A stretch of 64,000 nucleotides of DNA from Podospora pseudocomata (GCF_035222375.1 NC_085890.1:496001-560000); one strand, 5' to 3'; numbered from the stretch's first letter, positions 12,126 to 24,862 are shown. Made by a program: numbers and translations. The notes: generated from the letters alone by a model not told the origin.

Positions 12126-13301
12126 ATGCCCGGTCGAACACTACCGACCTTTGCCCTCGCCGAGGTCGAGTCGCACAATACCAAAAAGTCGTGCTACGTG
12201 ACGGTCGGGAGGAATGTCTACGATGTGACTGACTTCGTCGACGCCCACCCGGGAGGCGGTGACCTGGTCCTCGACTACGCTGGCAAGGACATCACCGATA
12301 TCCTCAAAGACGAGGCGTCACATGCGCACTCCGAGGCGGCATACGAGGTTCTCGACGACTCTCTGGTTGGGTTTCTGGAGGATGCCTCCAACGGCGCGAG
12401 CGCAAACGGCAAGGCAAAGGCGAATGGACAGGCCAACGGCACCTATGTGCATCCCCGAACGGGTATGTCCTGTGAGGAGGATCTCAGCAAGGATACCGAC
12501 ATCACCAGTGACTACAAGACACACAAGTTCTTGGACCTGAGCAGACCACTCTTTCCCCAAGTGTGGTTCGGTGGCTTCAGCAAGGAGTTTTACCTCGACC
12601 AGGTCCATAGACCACGCCACTACAAGGGCGGTGCTTCTGCGCCACTCTTTGGCAACTTCCTTGAGCCTCTGAGCAAGACGCCTTGGTGGTTGATTCCTGT
12701 GTTCTGGCTTCCGCCTGTTACTTATGGCCTCTACCTTGCCAGCAGCGGGCTGACTGCTGTGGGAGAGGTGGCCTGTTTCATTGGAGGGCTGGGTTTCTGG
12801 TCCATCGCCGAGTACACTCTGCACAGATTCTTGTTTCATCTTGATGAGTAAGTTTTCTTCCACACTGCCTTTGAAAATATTCAACTGACATGATTGTCCA
12901 GATGGCTGCCCGACAATCGTGTCGGCATCACCCTGCATTTTACCCTCCATGGCATCCACCACTACCTGCCCATGGACAAGTACCGGCTGGTCATGCCCCC
13001 GGCACTTTTCGCCGTGCTTGCTACTCCCTTCTGGAAGTTGGCACACACCATCTTCTACTGGGATTGGAACGTGGCTACTGCGGTGTATTGCGGTGGCATC
13101 TTCGGGTACATCTGCTACGACTTGACGCACTACTTCCTGCACCACCAGAACCTTCCTCTCTGGTACAAGCAGCTGAAGAAGTTGCACTTGGAGCACCACT
13201 TCCTTGACTACGAGAACGGCTTCGGTGTCACCAGCCCCTTCTGGGACAAGGTCTTTGGCACCGAGCTCAGGGGCGCCAAGCCTGGCAAGAAGAGCAACTG
13301 A
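12126..13301 (+). CDS. scs7: Fatty acid 2-hydroxylase (ceramide very-long-chain fatty acid hydroxylase)
   Basis: Exons 12126-12847 and 12902-13301 encode 373 aa, close to yeast Scs7 (384 aa). The enzyme 2-hydroxylates the N-acyl chain of sphingolipids in the ER membrane using electrons from its own cytochrome b5 domain. Seen: N-terminal cytochrome b5 domain with the haem-ligand motif HPGG at residues 41-44 and a second His in SHAHS near 66-68; then a hydroxylase domain with two long hydrophobic segments and the di-iron histidine clusters HRFLFH, HGIHHYLPMD, HYFLHH and HLEHHF. The C-terminus ends in a lysine-rich KPGKKSN, suitable for ER retrieval. The 54-nt intron falls between HLDE and WLPDNR, within the histidine-box region. 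The start was chosen because the b5 domain begins right after it. Confidence 0.95.
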
Positions 13302-14030
13302 GACCCTTTGCAAGGGCTTTTTTACATGGCTGAATGACAGATGAGGAAGATGAGGCATGACAGACACGCACAAAGGAAATGGGCATACCCAGTTGGATTG
13401 TGCTGTACATACATTTGTAAACAACCATATATTTTGTAATAGCAAGGCCTGGCAGAACATACAGTTCTATAACAACTCTGCCAGGCCGTGATGCATTAAT
13501 GGCGGAAGGAGTCACCGGGAAGGGAGGCTTTGGGTATAATTCATGTCTGGGTGGTTCATCGGGGGACGGGGTGTTCACGACTAGGGATTGGAGGTCGGCG
13601 GTGGGATTAGGCTTCGCTGCTCATGGTAGACAGAAGTCACTTAATTGGTGTCACATTCATTGTAGAATACCCTAATAATTGCCGCTTGTACAACATGCGC
13701 TCTGCTCCAACCAAGTGAATTTTCAGGCTCTTATCGCTCCTTATCGGATGGCATAGACTCGCTCCACAAACACCGTGTGGACACAGTGAATTGCACGTGA
13801 CGGGTTATCCAATTCTGGCCCCTCAAATCACTTCTGGTCAGCCAACTCGGTCACAATTTGCCAGTCCCAACCAACCGATCTCCATCACAAGCAACCAATT
13901 CACTTGGTTGAGTGTCTCCTTTGCAAGCCTTTTTGTACCCAGATCCGAGACCTCCTGTGTGGTTTGACATCCAGAACCGAGAAAAATATTTTACAGCTTG
14001 ATTGCCTGACCATTTCCCTCCTCAGCCAAC
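13302..14030. other. Intergenic, scs7 to splicing factor
   Basis: About 730 nt of 3' flank and promoter. No gene is seen; a pyrimidine-rich stretch precedes the next ATG. Confidence 0.55.
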
Positions 14031-15910
14031 ATGTCGGGCCTTGACGTAGAGGCACTGCTCGACTCGACTGCCTCCACCATCAAGGAGCAGCAGAACACCA
14101 AATCCACGGCCAATGGCGATTCCCCACAGGATGGCAGCCGCAGCGAACGCCGAGAAAACGATCGGGACCGCGATGGCGGCAGAGATAGGGAACCCCGCGA
14201 TAGGAAGCGCAGAGATCGCGACCGTAGTACCGGCCGCCATCGCGCTTCGTCCAGCGGCAGAGACACTCCCAGAAGCGACGCTGGCAGCCATAAGAGTAGG
14301 CGCCGTAGCCGAAGCCGTGATTCGAACCGCCGAGACTCACGTCGTCACAGAGATGGCGACTACTATCGCGGAAGCCGCCGTGGTGGCCGCTCCCGTTCCC
14401 GCTCCCCCAACCGCTACTACCGACCTCATGGAGACGACCGCCGCGACCGCGATCGCCCCAGAGACGATGACCGCCGTCGCCATCGTGATGATGACAGGCG
14501 CGGTGGCCGGACCAGCACTCCCCGCGACTCGCCCCCTCCCCTCACCGAGGACGAGCGCGATCGTCGCACCGTTTTTGTTCAACAGCTCGCTGCCCGTCTC
14601 CGCACCAAGGAGTTGAAGGAGTTTTTCGAGAAGGTTGGCCCCGTTGCTGAAGCACAGATCGTGAAGGACCGTGTGAGCAACCGCTCGAAGGGGTAAGTTT
14701 TGCTCACCCTGACATATCCCCCATGGTTGACCAAATTGCTAATACGCTGGTTGTCATCAGAGTTGGTTATGTCGAGTTCAAGAACGAAGATTCCGTTCAG
14801 GCCGCGTTGCAGCTTACAGGTCAAAAGCTCCTAGGTATTCCCGTCATCGTGCAGCTCACCGAAGCTGAGAAGAACCGACAAGTCCGCAACCCGGATGCCA
14901 CCGGCAACCACCCCAACTCCATCCCTTTCCATCGTCTCTATGTTGGCAATATCCACTTCAGCATCACCGAGCAGGATTTGCAGAATGTATTCGAGCCCTT
15001 TGGTGAACTCGAATTCGTCCAGTTGCAGAAAGACGACACTGGAAGGAGTCGAGGCTATGGATTTGTTCAGTACGTACCTGTCTTATATGATGGTGTCTGA
15101 AGCCTGTACAGGTAGCTAACCTCGGGCAGATTCCGCGATGCTACTCAGGCCCGCGAGGCGCTCGAGAAGATGAACGGGTTTGACCTTGCTGGTCGTCCGA
15201 TTCGCGTGGGACTTGGAAACGATAAGTTTACCCCCGAATCAACCGCCAACCTGCTGCAGAGATTCCAGGGCCAGAACCAACAGTTTCAGGGATCCTCGTT
15301 TTCTGGTGCCGGTGGCCGAGGCCCCCCGACATCAAATTTTGACCGTGCTGGTGCTAGGGACAACGAAAAGGGCACGGGCGCAAGTGCCTTGGACGACACC
15401 GACGTTGCCGGAGTCAACTTTAACAACTACAGCCGCGATGCCCTCATGAGGAAGCTGGCCCGAACTGACGAGCCTATCAGCGCCCCCAGTGATCGACAGG
15501 TCGCCAAGCCCAAGACTGAGATCAAGCCCAATCTCCCCATCAACGTCAACATGGCCAGCCGCTGTGTGGTTCTCCGCAACATGTTTGATCCTGCCGAGTA
15601 TGTTATTCTTTCATTTCCAGCTGTCAGAGACTACCTACTAACACCCAGCAGGCAAGAAGGCGAGGACTGGGCCAAGGAGCTGGAGGAAGAGGTTCGTCAG
15701 GAGGCTGAGGAGAAGTATGGGCACGTTGTCCACATTTCCCTCGATCCTAACTCTCCCGGCGACATCTACTTGAAATTTGACAAGGTCCAGGGCGGGGAGA
15801 ATGCGATCAAGGGTCTGAACGGCCGGTACTTTGACGGAAGAATGATCACGGCTGCGCCTGTTGTAGACGCGGTCTACAGCAGTTTGTTCTCTCGCGTCAA
15901 GGCCATCTAA
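14031..15910 (+). CDS. rsd1: RS-domain, three-RRM splicing factor (Rsd1/RBM39/CC1-like)
   Basis: Exons 14031-14692, 14761-15069, 15130-15597 and 15652-15910 encode about 565 aa. It is a nuclear U2AF-related splicing factor. Seen: an Arg/Ser/Asp-rich N-terminal domain (about residues 45-165, many RS, RD and RR pairs), RRM1 from about 181 ([11 protein letters not shown]), RRM2 from about 278 ([11 protein letters not shown] ... [11 protein letters not shown]), a linker with [17 protein letters not shown], and a C-terminal RRM of U2AF-homology type from about 465 ([13 protein letters not shown] ... GRYFDGRMI). The order is that of RBM39 and S. pombe Rsd1. The third intron is 54 nt with no in-frame stop and ends in a CAGCAG tandem acceptor, so retention or one-codon alternative splicing would keep the frame; the boundary next to DPAE is therefore uncertain by one residue. 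Confidence 0.93.
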
Positions 15911-17086
15911 GTCACTAATACGGCATATATGTTGCGTGCTTAGGAACCCTCCTCGGTATGTTTACCTACTTCTTCTCCTTTTGTAGCTTTCCCTAACGAG
16001 TCAAGAATAGACCACACGTACTGCCTGGGCTTACTGCACTGATTGCATGTCCCATCATCTCACCTTTTCTCCAGACAATATCACCTTTTCGACAACCCCA
16101 GTTTAATACCGCCGCCATTGCCCCTTGTTCGGGTAGAGAGAGCTTGTCGATAACCACACTGATATTTCGTCACAGAACGGACTCTTCTTTCGACTACACC
16201 ACCTACTACATCTGTTTCTGTAACCCCCCCTCGGTTCCCTGTCTGACAAGGAGCTTGGGTCTTGTTTTCATCATAAAAAGTCTTGTGTATGGCGCAACGG
16301 CGTTGCTGATATTGTACAGTACCTAGGCAGATACAGAACTCAGCGAAGCAGAATATGCACTTGAGTATATTGTTTGTCTCTTGAGTTATTCTAATTCAGG
16401 TAGTGAAATTCGGAATACATGATGATTCCATATCTCCCAAAGTCCAGACACTTCCATCAAAAATGTTATGCAGACCACGTTAAACCCGTTTTGGAAAAGC
16501 GCGCTCGATCTCCCAAAAGCTTGGTCCTTGCCCCGCGGACTCCCCGCCCCCCATGTCACACGGCTGCTACAGCAACGCGCAAAAGCCGTAAGGGCAACCA
16601 ATCAGAAGCTGCAGCAGTGTTTACCTAAAAACGCGATCATTTGGGTTTGAGAGATGTCGGATGCAGGAAGGGGAATTGCCAGGATGAGATCACTTTGGCC
16701 TGTCACGTCTTGCATGTTCCCAAGGCACAACGTCGCGCATTCATACTCCATACTACACAGGTATTCCCAAAAATACCTTTACAGCAAAAGAATCCCAATT
16801 CGAGAATCATCATCTTTTTCCGCGACATTGTCACCGCCGCATGATTAATCGCAAACGGCGCAATATTACCAACGCTTTTCAAGACGGCCGAATGCTATTC
16901 AGAATACCCCGCCGTTTACACGCTGAGCTCTTGGAGATTCCCACACGACTTTTTCTCTCCCATCTGATCTCCAGGGACCCCACGCCTTCATGATCATTCT
17001 AGGACAAAAACCATACGCACAAACAAAAACAACCTTCATCCCAACCCACGCCCATCCCAATCCCCATTTCCCCATCCCCGTCAGCC
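15911..17086. other. Intergenic, rsd1 to cdc11
   Basis: About 1.2 kb. No gene supported. It holds the 3' UTR of the splicing factor and a leader rich in A and C directly before the cdc11 ATG. Confidence 0.55.
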
Positions 17087-20000
17087 ATGGGGCACGCCTG
17101 GTTGGACTCCCTCTCGGAGGATTGGGTGTCGCAACCGGGATCGGACGCGTCTGTGGCCGACCCCCATTCCTCCGCACCTTCCCCCGACGCGCAACGGAAA
17201 GCCAAAGAGTCGACGACGACGACGCCGAGCCGAATCCCCCGACTGAGCAGGAAGAACCTCGACAACGCCGCGAACAGCAGCAACATCCTCGGCGAGCGAA
17301 GTGTTAACCACAGTCCCCGCCGCACCTCGTCGAAGCTGTCGCAAGAGCTCCAGTCTAGTAACGGGCGGAGCACGGCCGACAGCCGCTCCTCCTTCTCCTC
17401 TGGTCGTTCGAATTCCCTCTCGACGGTCGGGTCGGTGGTTCAGCACAAGTCGATAGCGTCAGTCAACAACAGGCGGGGGTCGACTCCGGAGTGGAAGAGA
17501 CGGCTGGTGTATGGGGATTTGTCGTATGGGGAGCAGGCGGATTTGTTTACTTCTGCGGGGAAGGGGCTGGAGAATATTTTCAAGCCGCCTACGACGGGGA
17601 ATGCCAGCAGGGAGGAGTCGTTTGAGCCGAGGTCTTCGCGGTTTACGCTGCCGTCTAGTCCGCCGGTGTATCAGCGGGATTTGTTGTCGTCGACTGTTGA
17701 GACACAGGCGGAGGAGTCTGTTCAGGAGTTGCCGGAACACCCTGGAGCAGTGGGGAGGAGATCACAAATACCTACTACTGCGAGGCAGAGACGAATGGAG
17801 GACTCGTTCGATCAGAGTAGGGATTCGGAGAATAGCATGTTACCTGATAGCTGCACGCAGCAGGCCACAACGACTGCGCAGACGGATGTTTCGAACCAGA
17901 ACTCGTTGGTGGTGGACTCGAGGAAGGTCAGCGGCAGGAGCGACGTGAGGAATGAGGATTTTAGCCCGATCCTGATAGAGCGGCGCCAGGCTAGCAATGG
18001 GAAGACGGTGTTTGGGCCTGCGGAATTACCGCCTGAGGAGCTGCGGAAGCGGTTGGAGAAGTTGAGACAGAACCAACGCTTTCTCACGGGGGGTACGGAT
18101 GAGGAGGACGAGGCGGATGGCCAGTCAGACGGGAATGGGAAGTCAAAGAATGGTACTACTAGCACGAGGGAGTTTGAGAGACAGGGCGGGTACATCAACT
18201 TCCAGCGCGGTGGCCGGTCGGCGGAGGGGTCTTTTCGGCATCACCGGCTGAGTTCGGGGCATGATGCTTCGGAATTCTGCCCGGAGGAGTCGCTCCAGGC
18301 CAGCACGCCGAAGCAATTCCCTACCGTGAGGGTAGAGCCGTGGGATGAATCGGCTGAAATCCCGGTTGACAGTCCTCAGTATCCTTCTGCTCCTAACCCA
18401 AGCCCGCAAAAGGCGCAGAGATTACTTCCTGTGCCGCCACCTAGCACTGCGAGTCCGTTGAAGCTGTTTCAGCCGTATGACACGTTTACCAACCAGACGC
18501 TGCTGAGGAGACTGAGCCAGTTTCAGGCGGAGCCATCGGCGAGTGACAATTCTTTTGCGATTGCGCAGGACCAGAGCAGGGTCAGCAGGTTTGGCGAGGG
18601 AGAGCTGGACGGGTACGAGTTCCAAGACGAGTTTTCGCACGTTGGGGGGGTGGACGCATCCGGACTAGAGGCGGACAAGGAGAACAGGGGTCCTGCTAGC
18701 CCTGGTCTTGACGAGGATGATCAAGACAACAATGGCTCCACCCACCACCGCGCGTCGTCGCGTCCGCCCATTTTTGGCGACTTTACTAGCCACGATGATG
18801 AGAGCTCGCCTTGGGAGATTGAGGATGATTTGTTGAGGATTTCGAGAAGAAGAAGGCAAAAGTCGGCGACGACGACGGTGAATTCGGCTTATTCTACTAC
18901 TACTACTACTACTGCTGCTACTACGCGACGGAGTGTTTTTTTGGGCGCGGGGGAGTTGTACAGTGGCGGGAGTAGGAGATACAAGAGGAGTAAGAGGACG
19001 TCGTTTCCTTTTGGTGGTGGTGATAGCAGGATCTCCACTCCCAGGCGGAGAAGAGACGTTAGTACTACAGGGACAGGGGGGGGACTGTTGTCGGAAATTA
19101 AACGTCCTAGGACATCGCCATCGAAGGATCCGACGCCCAAGAGGAGGAGGACGCTGCACAAGTCTGATGTTTCTTATGGGACGTATGATGACGACGATTC
19201 TTCTGCTGCAGATTCTACCGCGGGAGTTGACGCGGTGCAAATAAGTCATCAACAGATGCAGGAGGTGATACTGAGGCATCAGCAGAGGAGGGAGGCGCGG
19301 GCGGCTAGTCAGGAGCAGAAACAGCAGCAGTTATCGGAGGAGGAGGAGGAGGAGGAGCAACAGGAGGAAGGAGAAAGGATGGCGGAGGAGGTGGAGATGA
19401 TTAGCAAGGCGGGGGAGGAGTTGGGACGGCCTAGGACACCGACGCCGAACCAACGGTCTTCGACACAGCAGCGCGCGCCGCTGCTCGAGTTTGACCCTGC
19501 GGCGACGAGATCACCGATGAGGTCGAGCAGGAACACGCGTCCCGGTACTGCGGGGGGACCTCCACCTACTTCAGGGGCGCAGCCGCCGACAAACAGGAAG
19601 CCATCGATTAGGACGGAGGATTTTATCAATGAGGCGAACAAGATTATGGCCATGATTCGGAGCAAGGCCGGGTTGGCGAGCGGGCTGGCGAGCTTGGAGG
19701 AGTCGGAGGGGGAGAATGCGCAGGCGGTTATGGACGGGGAGAGTTCTTATGCTTCGAGCAAGGAGCCTTTTTCGCGACCGCCGAGCCGGGAGGGGAGGCC
19801 GCCGTTGTCGAGGAGGCCGACGAAGCAGGAGGATCCGGAACTGGCGGAGAGGTTGAAGAAGTATGAGGAGGGGAGCGAGATGGGGGATGTTATTGCTAGC
19901 TCGGTGAGGTCGAGGGATTTGAGCTTGGAGGCGTTACGGGCGGCGAGGGAGAGGGAGGAGATGGAGGAGAGGGCGAGTCAGATCAAGGCTTCGTATGGGA

Positions 20001-22949
20001 GTGCTAATGCTGGGATGACAAGGACGTCGCTGTTTGATAATGATGACGGGGGGGTTATTAGCGACCCGCCGAATTTGAGAATCTCGAGGAATCCCGAGTG
20101 GCAGGAGGGGGATGTTTTTACGGATGAGGGGCCGGCTTCGTACGGGACCAGCAATCCTGGGTCTGTTGGGACGAATTCTACCTATGCCACTCAGTCGTCA
20201 AGAGGGTCTTCAAGGGGATCGGAGGCGAGGAAGACGATTGCGCCGGAGAGTGTCCTGCATTTGATTCCGGACAGGGTGGGGAATATGGTGTTGGATAGGC
20301 AACGGAATGTGTGGATCAAAAAGAGACCATCACCAACGCCGGCACCGCCGCCTGTGGTTCTTCAGGGAAGGAGGTCAAGGGCTAATTCGGCGAGGTCAAA
20401 CTTTCTGCCGTCGGAGGCGAGCGAGGATGATCCTTTTGCTGGGATACCAGATTTGTCGGTTGATATCACGATGGAGATGCAGAACCTGGCGCTGGCGACG
20501 GGCAGGAAGGAGAGCGGTTCGGATACAATGTTCAACCAAGGGTCTACGACGCCAGAGAGCCCAAAGAGGGGCTCTTCGGCGGATGTCAGTGGTCTGAGTG
20601 GTGCTAGTATTGCGACTGCCACTGCGGCCTTGAGGCTGAGCATGGGTAATGGGGAGACACCGAGTCGCGGGCCGAGGTCGACTATCTCTCTCCAGACAAA
20701 TCTTGCGAATCTCAAGACGCCGACGAGAGGGGAGGCAAAGGTTAGTTTGAGTGAGGACTTGGCTGCTCTCAAGGAGCGTAGGAGGTTGACGATCAGCTTC
20801 TCTTCGCCCATTGCAGAGGTTATCCAGGATTTGTCGGGTGGTGAGGATGAGTTTGAGTGGGAAGAATCCGGGGTTATTGAGCAGGTTGCTGAAGATATTG
20901 CCAAGGATGTTGCTCTGGATCAGCTGAAACGGGGTAGGAAAACCGTTTCTATCCAGGCGACTCCCAGGAGGCGGACGTCAAGGTCGAGAAGCACTTCGAG
21001 GGGTCCGCCGAGGCACCTTTCGTTCCGGGGCCAGACCCTTATGGCGAGGCCGGTGTCGAGGATTGATGAGCACGAGGAGGAATCTGCGCAGGCCCAGGCC
21101 CAGGCCCAGGGCGGTTCTAACGGTGCGTCTGGGATGGAGCTCAGCATCGTGCCGGAGAACAGCGTTGTTGCTCATGAGGGTGATGAACGGCACGGCAGTG
21201 TCAGTATTGTCGTCACTCCTGCTCGGCCTTTGACGTGTCCGATTCCCGACATGAACAATACGCCGATTATCAGCCAGTATGTCGGGACGTTTTCGCTCAG
21301 CCCCATGTCGGAGTTCACCATTCATCGTCCGGAGGAGACGTTGCCACTCGAGGCGAGCTATGTGATTAATGACCACCGTTTAGTGACTGGCAGCCCTTCC
21401 AAACGCCACGTCTCGATGAGCACCCGCCAGCTGGTGGACAAGATTGCCGAGGTGGAACCGTTTGAGCCTTACTGGGAAGACATGCGCGAGCTCGAGCTGC
21501 GCGACAAGCAGCTTGACAGTTTGCACTCGCTGGACGACTTTTGTGGACAACTTGAGAGCCTGGATGTCTCCAACAATGCCATCCGGAACTTGAGCGGGAT
21601 CCCGATTTCGGTGCTGCATTTGAGGATGGCCAACAATCAGCTCTCGGGGTTGACGGCATGGGGTCATTTGATGAATCTGCAATATGTTGACGTTTCGAAC
21701 AATGCGTTGACGAGCTTGACGCCGCTGAGGACGCTTGTTCACCTGCGGAGCATCAAGGCTGATAATAATCAGTTGACGAGTTTGGATGGGATCAAGTATC
21801 ATCGTGGACTTCAGAGTCTTCGCGCGAGGGGGAATCGGATTGAGGAGGTTGATTTCGAAGGGGCTACCCTGTCGCAACTGACGGATCTTGATTTGAAGGG
21901 GAACAGGATCAAGACTGTCAACAACCTCGACGCTCTCCCGGCTCTGTCGTCTCTTGATCTGGAAGGCAACCAGCTCGAGTCGTTTTCTGCTGGTTCCAAC
22001 ACCCCGATGCACTCCCTTCGTTATCTGTATCTCAACAACAACCAGCTCACCTCCCTCTCCGTCGCCAGGATGCCTCACCTCCGCCTCCTCCACGCAGACA
22101 AGAACTTTCTCGTTCGCATCAGTGGGTTCTCCCGCGCGAGGAGGATTGACTCGCTGTCTCTTCGCGAGCAGCGGTCCAGCACCCCGCTCGACCTCCCCTT
22201 TTTGCTGTCTCGCGTGTATGAAGTCCGCAAGTTATTCCTCTCGGGCAACCCGCTCCACACGTTTGAGCCGCAGGTTGATTTTTTGAATCTGCAGCTGTTG
22301 GAGGTGGCGAATTGCGGGCTGGAGCGGTTGCCAAAGGATTTTGGGATGTTGATGCCGAATTTGAGGGTGTTGAACCTGAACATGAACGCGCTGAGCGAGA
22401 TTAGGCCGTTGAGGTATATCCCCCGGCTGAAGAGGTTGTTTGTGAGCGGGAATCGGCTGGGGGATGCGGCCAAGCTGGTGGAGGTGCTGGGTGGGTTTAG
22501 GTGGTTGAGGGAGTGTGATGTGAGGGATAATTTGGTGACGTTGGGGTTTTATGCGCCGTTGCAGCAGCGGGATAATTATCATTTGGTGGTTGCTGTGAAG
22601 GGGGGGAAGGAGGGGGAGAAGGATGAGGGGGGAGGTTTGTGCTGCCGGAGCAGGATCGGCAGAGGGATAAGGAGTACAGGGGCGGTTGGATTCGAATACG
22701 GCTATGAGGAGGAGGTTGTGGGAGTTTATGGTTTCGGAGAGGGTGCCGAGTGTGAGGAAGCTGGATGGGTTGGAGGTTGGGGGTGGGGAGAAGATGGAGG
22801 AGGGGGATGGGGCTTGGAGGAAGTTGTTAGAAGGGGGGTTGGTTGAGGAGGGGGAGAAGCAGGGTGGTGCTGGGGAGAAGAAGAGGGAGAAGGGGAATCC
22901 AGATGGCACGTCAAGGGGGGGAAGGGTGGCTGAAGATAGTTTTGCTTAA
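17087..22949 (+). CDS. cdc11: Septation initiation network scaffold, Cdc11/Nud1 family (two frameshifts near the 3' end)
   Basis: A single long exon from ATG 17087. As given, the frame ends at 22846 (1919 aa), but homologous C-terminal sequence continues in the other frames to a stop at 22949. Family role: leucine-rich spindle-pole-body scaffold that recruits SIN/MEN kinases and Cdc14 control for septation. Seen: N-terminal WLDSLSEDWVSQ, typical of the family; about 1400 residues of Ser/Arg/Glu-rich disordered sequence with Thr, Gln and Glu runs; then leucine-rich repeats from about 1465 to 1830 (LDVSNNAI, LRMANNQLSGL, LDLKGNRI, LYLNNNQLTSL, LNLNMNALSEI). After NLVTLGFYAP the frame must shift once near 22625-22635 to read FVLPEQDRQRDKEY and again near 22675-22685 to read LDSNTAMRRRLWEF and VRKLDGL. 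Both shifts sit in G runs and each equals one missing G. I read this as sequence error or recent mutation. Confidence 0.88.
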
Positions 22950-23691
22950 TCTGTTTTTTTTCTTTTTCTTTTCTTTTCGATCCACTCCGAGGTGAGAAGG
23001 ACAGTTGGTGGTGGTTGTTTTAATATTTTATCTTTTTGGAGGTTTTCTTTTCTCTTTCGAGGGCGGGCTGGCTGTAACTGTACAAGGAGATGATGAGGCT
23101 GTGACGGTGTTTTTGGGATTGGGTAACTTGGAAAAGGGAATGAATGATCAACAGCAAAGAGGGGACTGTAATGATGTTTATGAATGGGGTCTGTTTGTTT
23201 ACACTACAACGGTGTATGTTAGCATTGGCTTTTGGGCGGGTTAAGGGGTTGTTTGGTGTTGTATGGCTGAGGATTGGGGGTCGGTGTTGGTTGGTGTTGG
23301 TTGGTGTTGATATCATAATGATTATGACTGGTTTTGTGGTTTTATGCATTTCTGGAACTGTTGTGGTGATTCCTGACTCCGGACACCTGTCTCCAGGTCC
23401 TCTCTCTGGGGAGATGTCTCCCGTGTTCATGCCTCGAGGAACAGGAGCTTCCCACGGGGACAGCAGGCAAACATGAAGTACACTTGCCATTTTCGTCCCG
23501 ACATTCCATGATTCCTTCCGTCTTCATGCTCAACATATTCCCCGCTCGATCAAGGTATTTAACAATGGGCCGTCATCGTTTACAGAATCTCTTCCCTCAA
23601 TCTTCCTATCCGCCGTGAACAGCGACCGCATTGCACCCATTCCCATTAACTGTCCCCATTTCTACGTTTATTGGCATCTTTTCTTGTCAAG
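22950..23691. other. Intergenic, cdc11 to vWA pseudogene
   Basis: About 740 nt between the 3' ends of the two convergent genes. T-rich directly after the cdc11 stop (22950-22980). No gene seen. Confidence 0.5.
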
Positions 23692-24862
23692 TCAACCCCA
23701 TCCGCGCAATTCCTTCGGCTTCGCTCGGTCAAGCTTTCTATTGACAGAGCCCCTGAGGGTCTTTAGGATCCCCGCAGCGGTCAACTTCTTAGCCCCAAAA
23801 AGCCAGCTACGCCTGTCGAAAGAAACCGCATCAACCATATCCCTAACACCATTTAGTCCGTCGTCCAGGTCTCTCAGTGCTCTCCTGGCATGCCTGTCTG
23901 ACCCCACTTGAAAGAACTGAATCCCCAGCTGGTGAGGAGGGGCATCGATTCGGTCTAACCGGCTGGCAAGGTTTCTGATGATTCCCTTAGGGTCGGGGCC
24001 CTCATTTGGACAGCCGTGGGTAACAACGATCAAGTTGAGTGGCTTGACCCCCGGGTCGCCGGAAGATGGCGAGGAGTTGTACAAGGCTTCTAGATGTTGA
24101 ACATAAGGCTCGAGAATGTCACTGATGCGAGCGCCGGTAAGGAGTGCCGGACTGGGGCTGAATCTCGGTATTGAAAATCTCTAGGATTCGATTGCCATCC
24201 TTGATACCACAGTAGTCTTTGGGCCGACAATCCCAATGCTTTCTACGATCCCAATGCATTGCACTCAAAAAGTAAAGGTCTACACCACCGGAATCATAAG
24301 CTGTGCAGATCGGTGCGAGTTCCTTGAGGACATTGGGGACTTCTTTCCAGCGTGAGCCCATCATAGAACCGGAGTCGTCGATAAGAAAGGCCGTGTTGAA
24401 ACATGCCAGGAAGGCATACGGGTCCTCGGTGCTGGAAGGCCCAGCTTTCTCTTTGCCGTTGGGCTTTTCACTCTCGCGATGCTTCTCCTTGTTGTATCAC
24501 TTCTCCCTGTCGTGGTGTTTCTCCCTCTCGCGGTGCTTATCCTACTCGTGGTGCTTCTCTCTACCGTACTCCTTCTCTCTGCCGTAGTACTGCTCCCTGC
24601 GCTTTCCCATACTGGCGGGCTCTCTCCTACCGTTGGGCTCCTCTCGTTTACCGAAAATGTAGCGTTCGTGAACGAAACTTGGGCCTTGGCCTCCGTCGAG
24701 TAAGTTTCGGTCAAAATTTGTGCGAGTTTGTGTGGTTCGCACTGGTGCTTGACGTGGGCGAAGGGACACAATAAGCCTTGAAAATACCAGCAAATACCCA
24801 TGGTATATACACCTGACCGCTGTGCGGTCACGTTTCCGAACGACGCACGACCCAACCGGCAA
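23692..24862 (-). pseudogene. Decayed von Willebrand factor A-domain gene
   Basis: The minus strand reads through a vWA-like protein only if three lesions are ignored. From about 24700 the frame gives GQGPSFVHERYIFGKREE and a degenerate charged repeat built from REK, HHE and REK units. An in-frame TAG (24544-24542) and TGA (24499-24497) interrupt that repeat. The same frame then gives the vWA core, with a MIDAS-type DDSGSM motif in FLIDDSGSMMGSRW, followed by GGVDLYFLS. One extra base near 24139-24140 shifts the frame; the other frame resumes with ARISDILEPYVQHL, LNLIVVTHGCPNEGP and FFQVGSD and ends in ILKTLRGSVNRKLDR (stop at 23692). Proteins of this build are common in Pezizomycotina with unknown function. 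The 5' boundary is a guess. Each stop can arise from a sense codon by one C-to-T change. I found no intron that would remove the two stops in frame. Confidence 0.72.

Noticed and set aside
12318-13460. 380-codon minus-strand frame
   Set aside because: Antisense shadow of the fatty acid hydroxylase exons; no domain of its own.
22600-22700. Intron or programmed frameshift explaining the cdc11 frame changes
   Set aside because: Family-like residues are present on both sides and between the two switches, leaving no room for an intron; no slippery-site structure is evident.
24490-24570. Intron removing both stops in the vWA gene
   Set aside because: Possible GT...AG pairs here lack a branch point and their lengths do not keep the frame.
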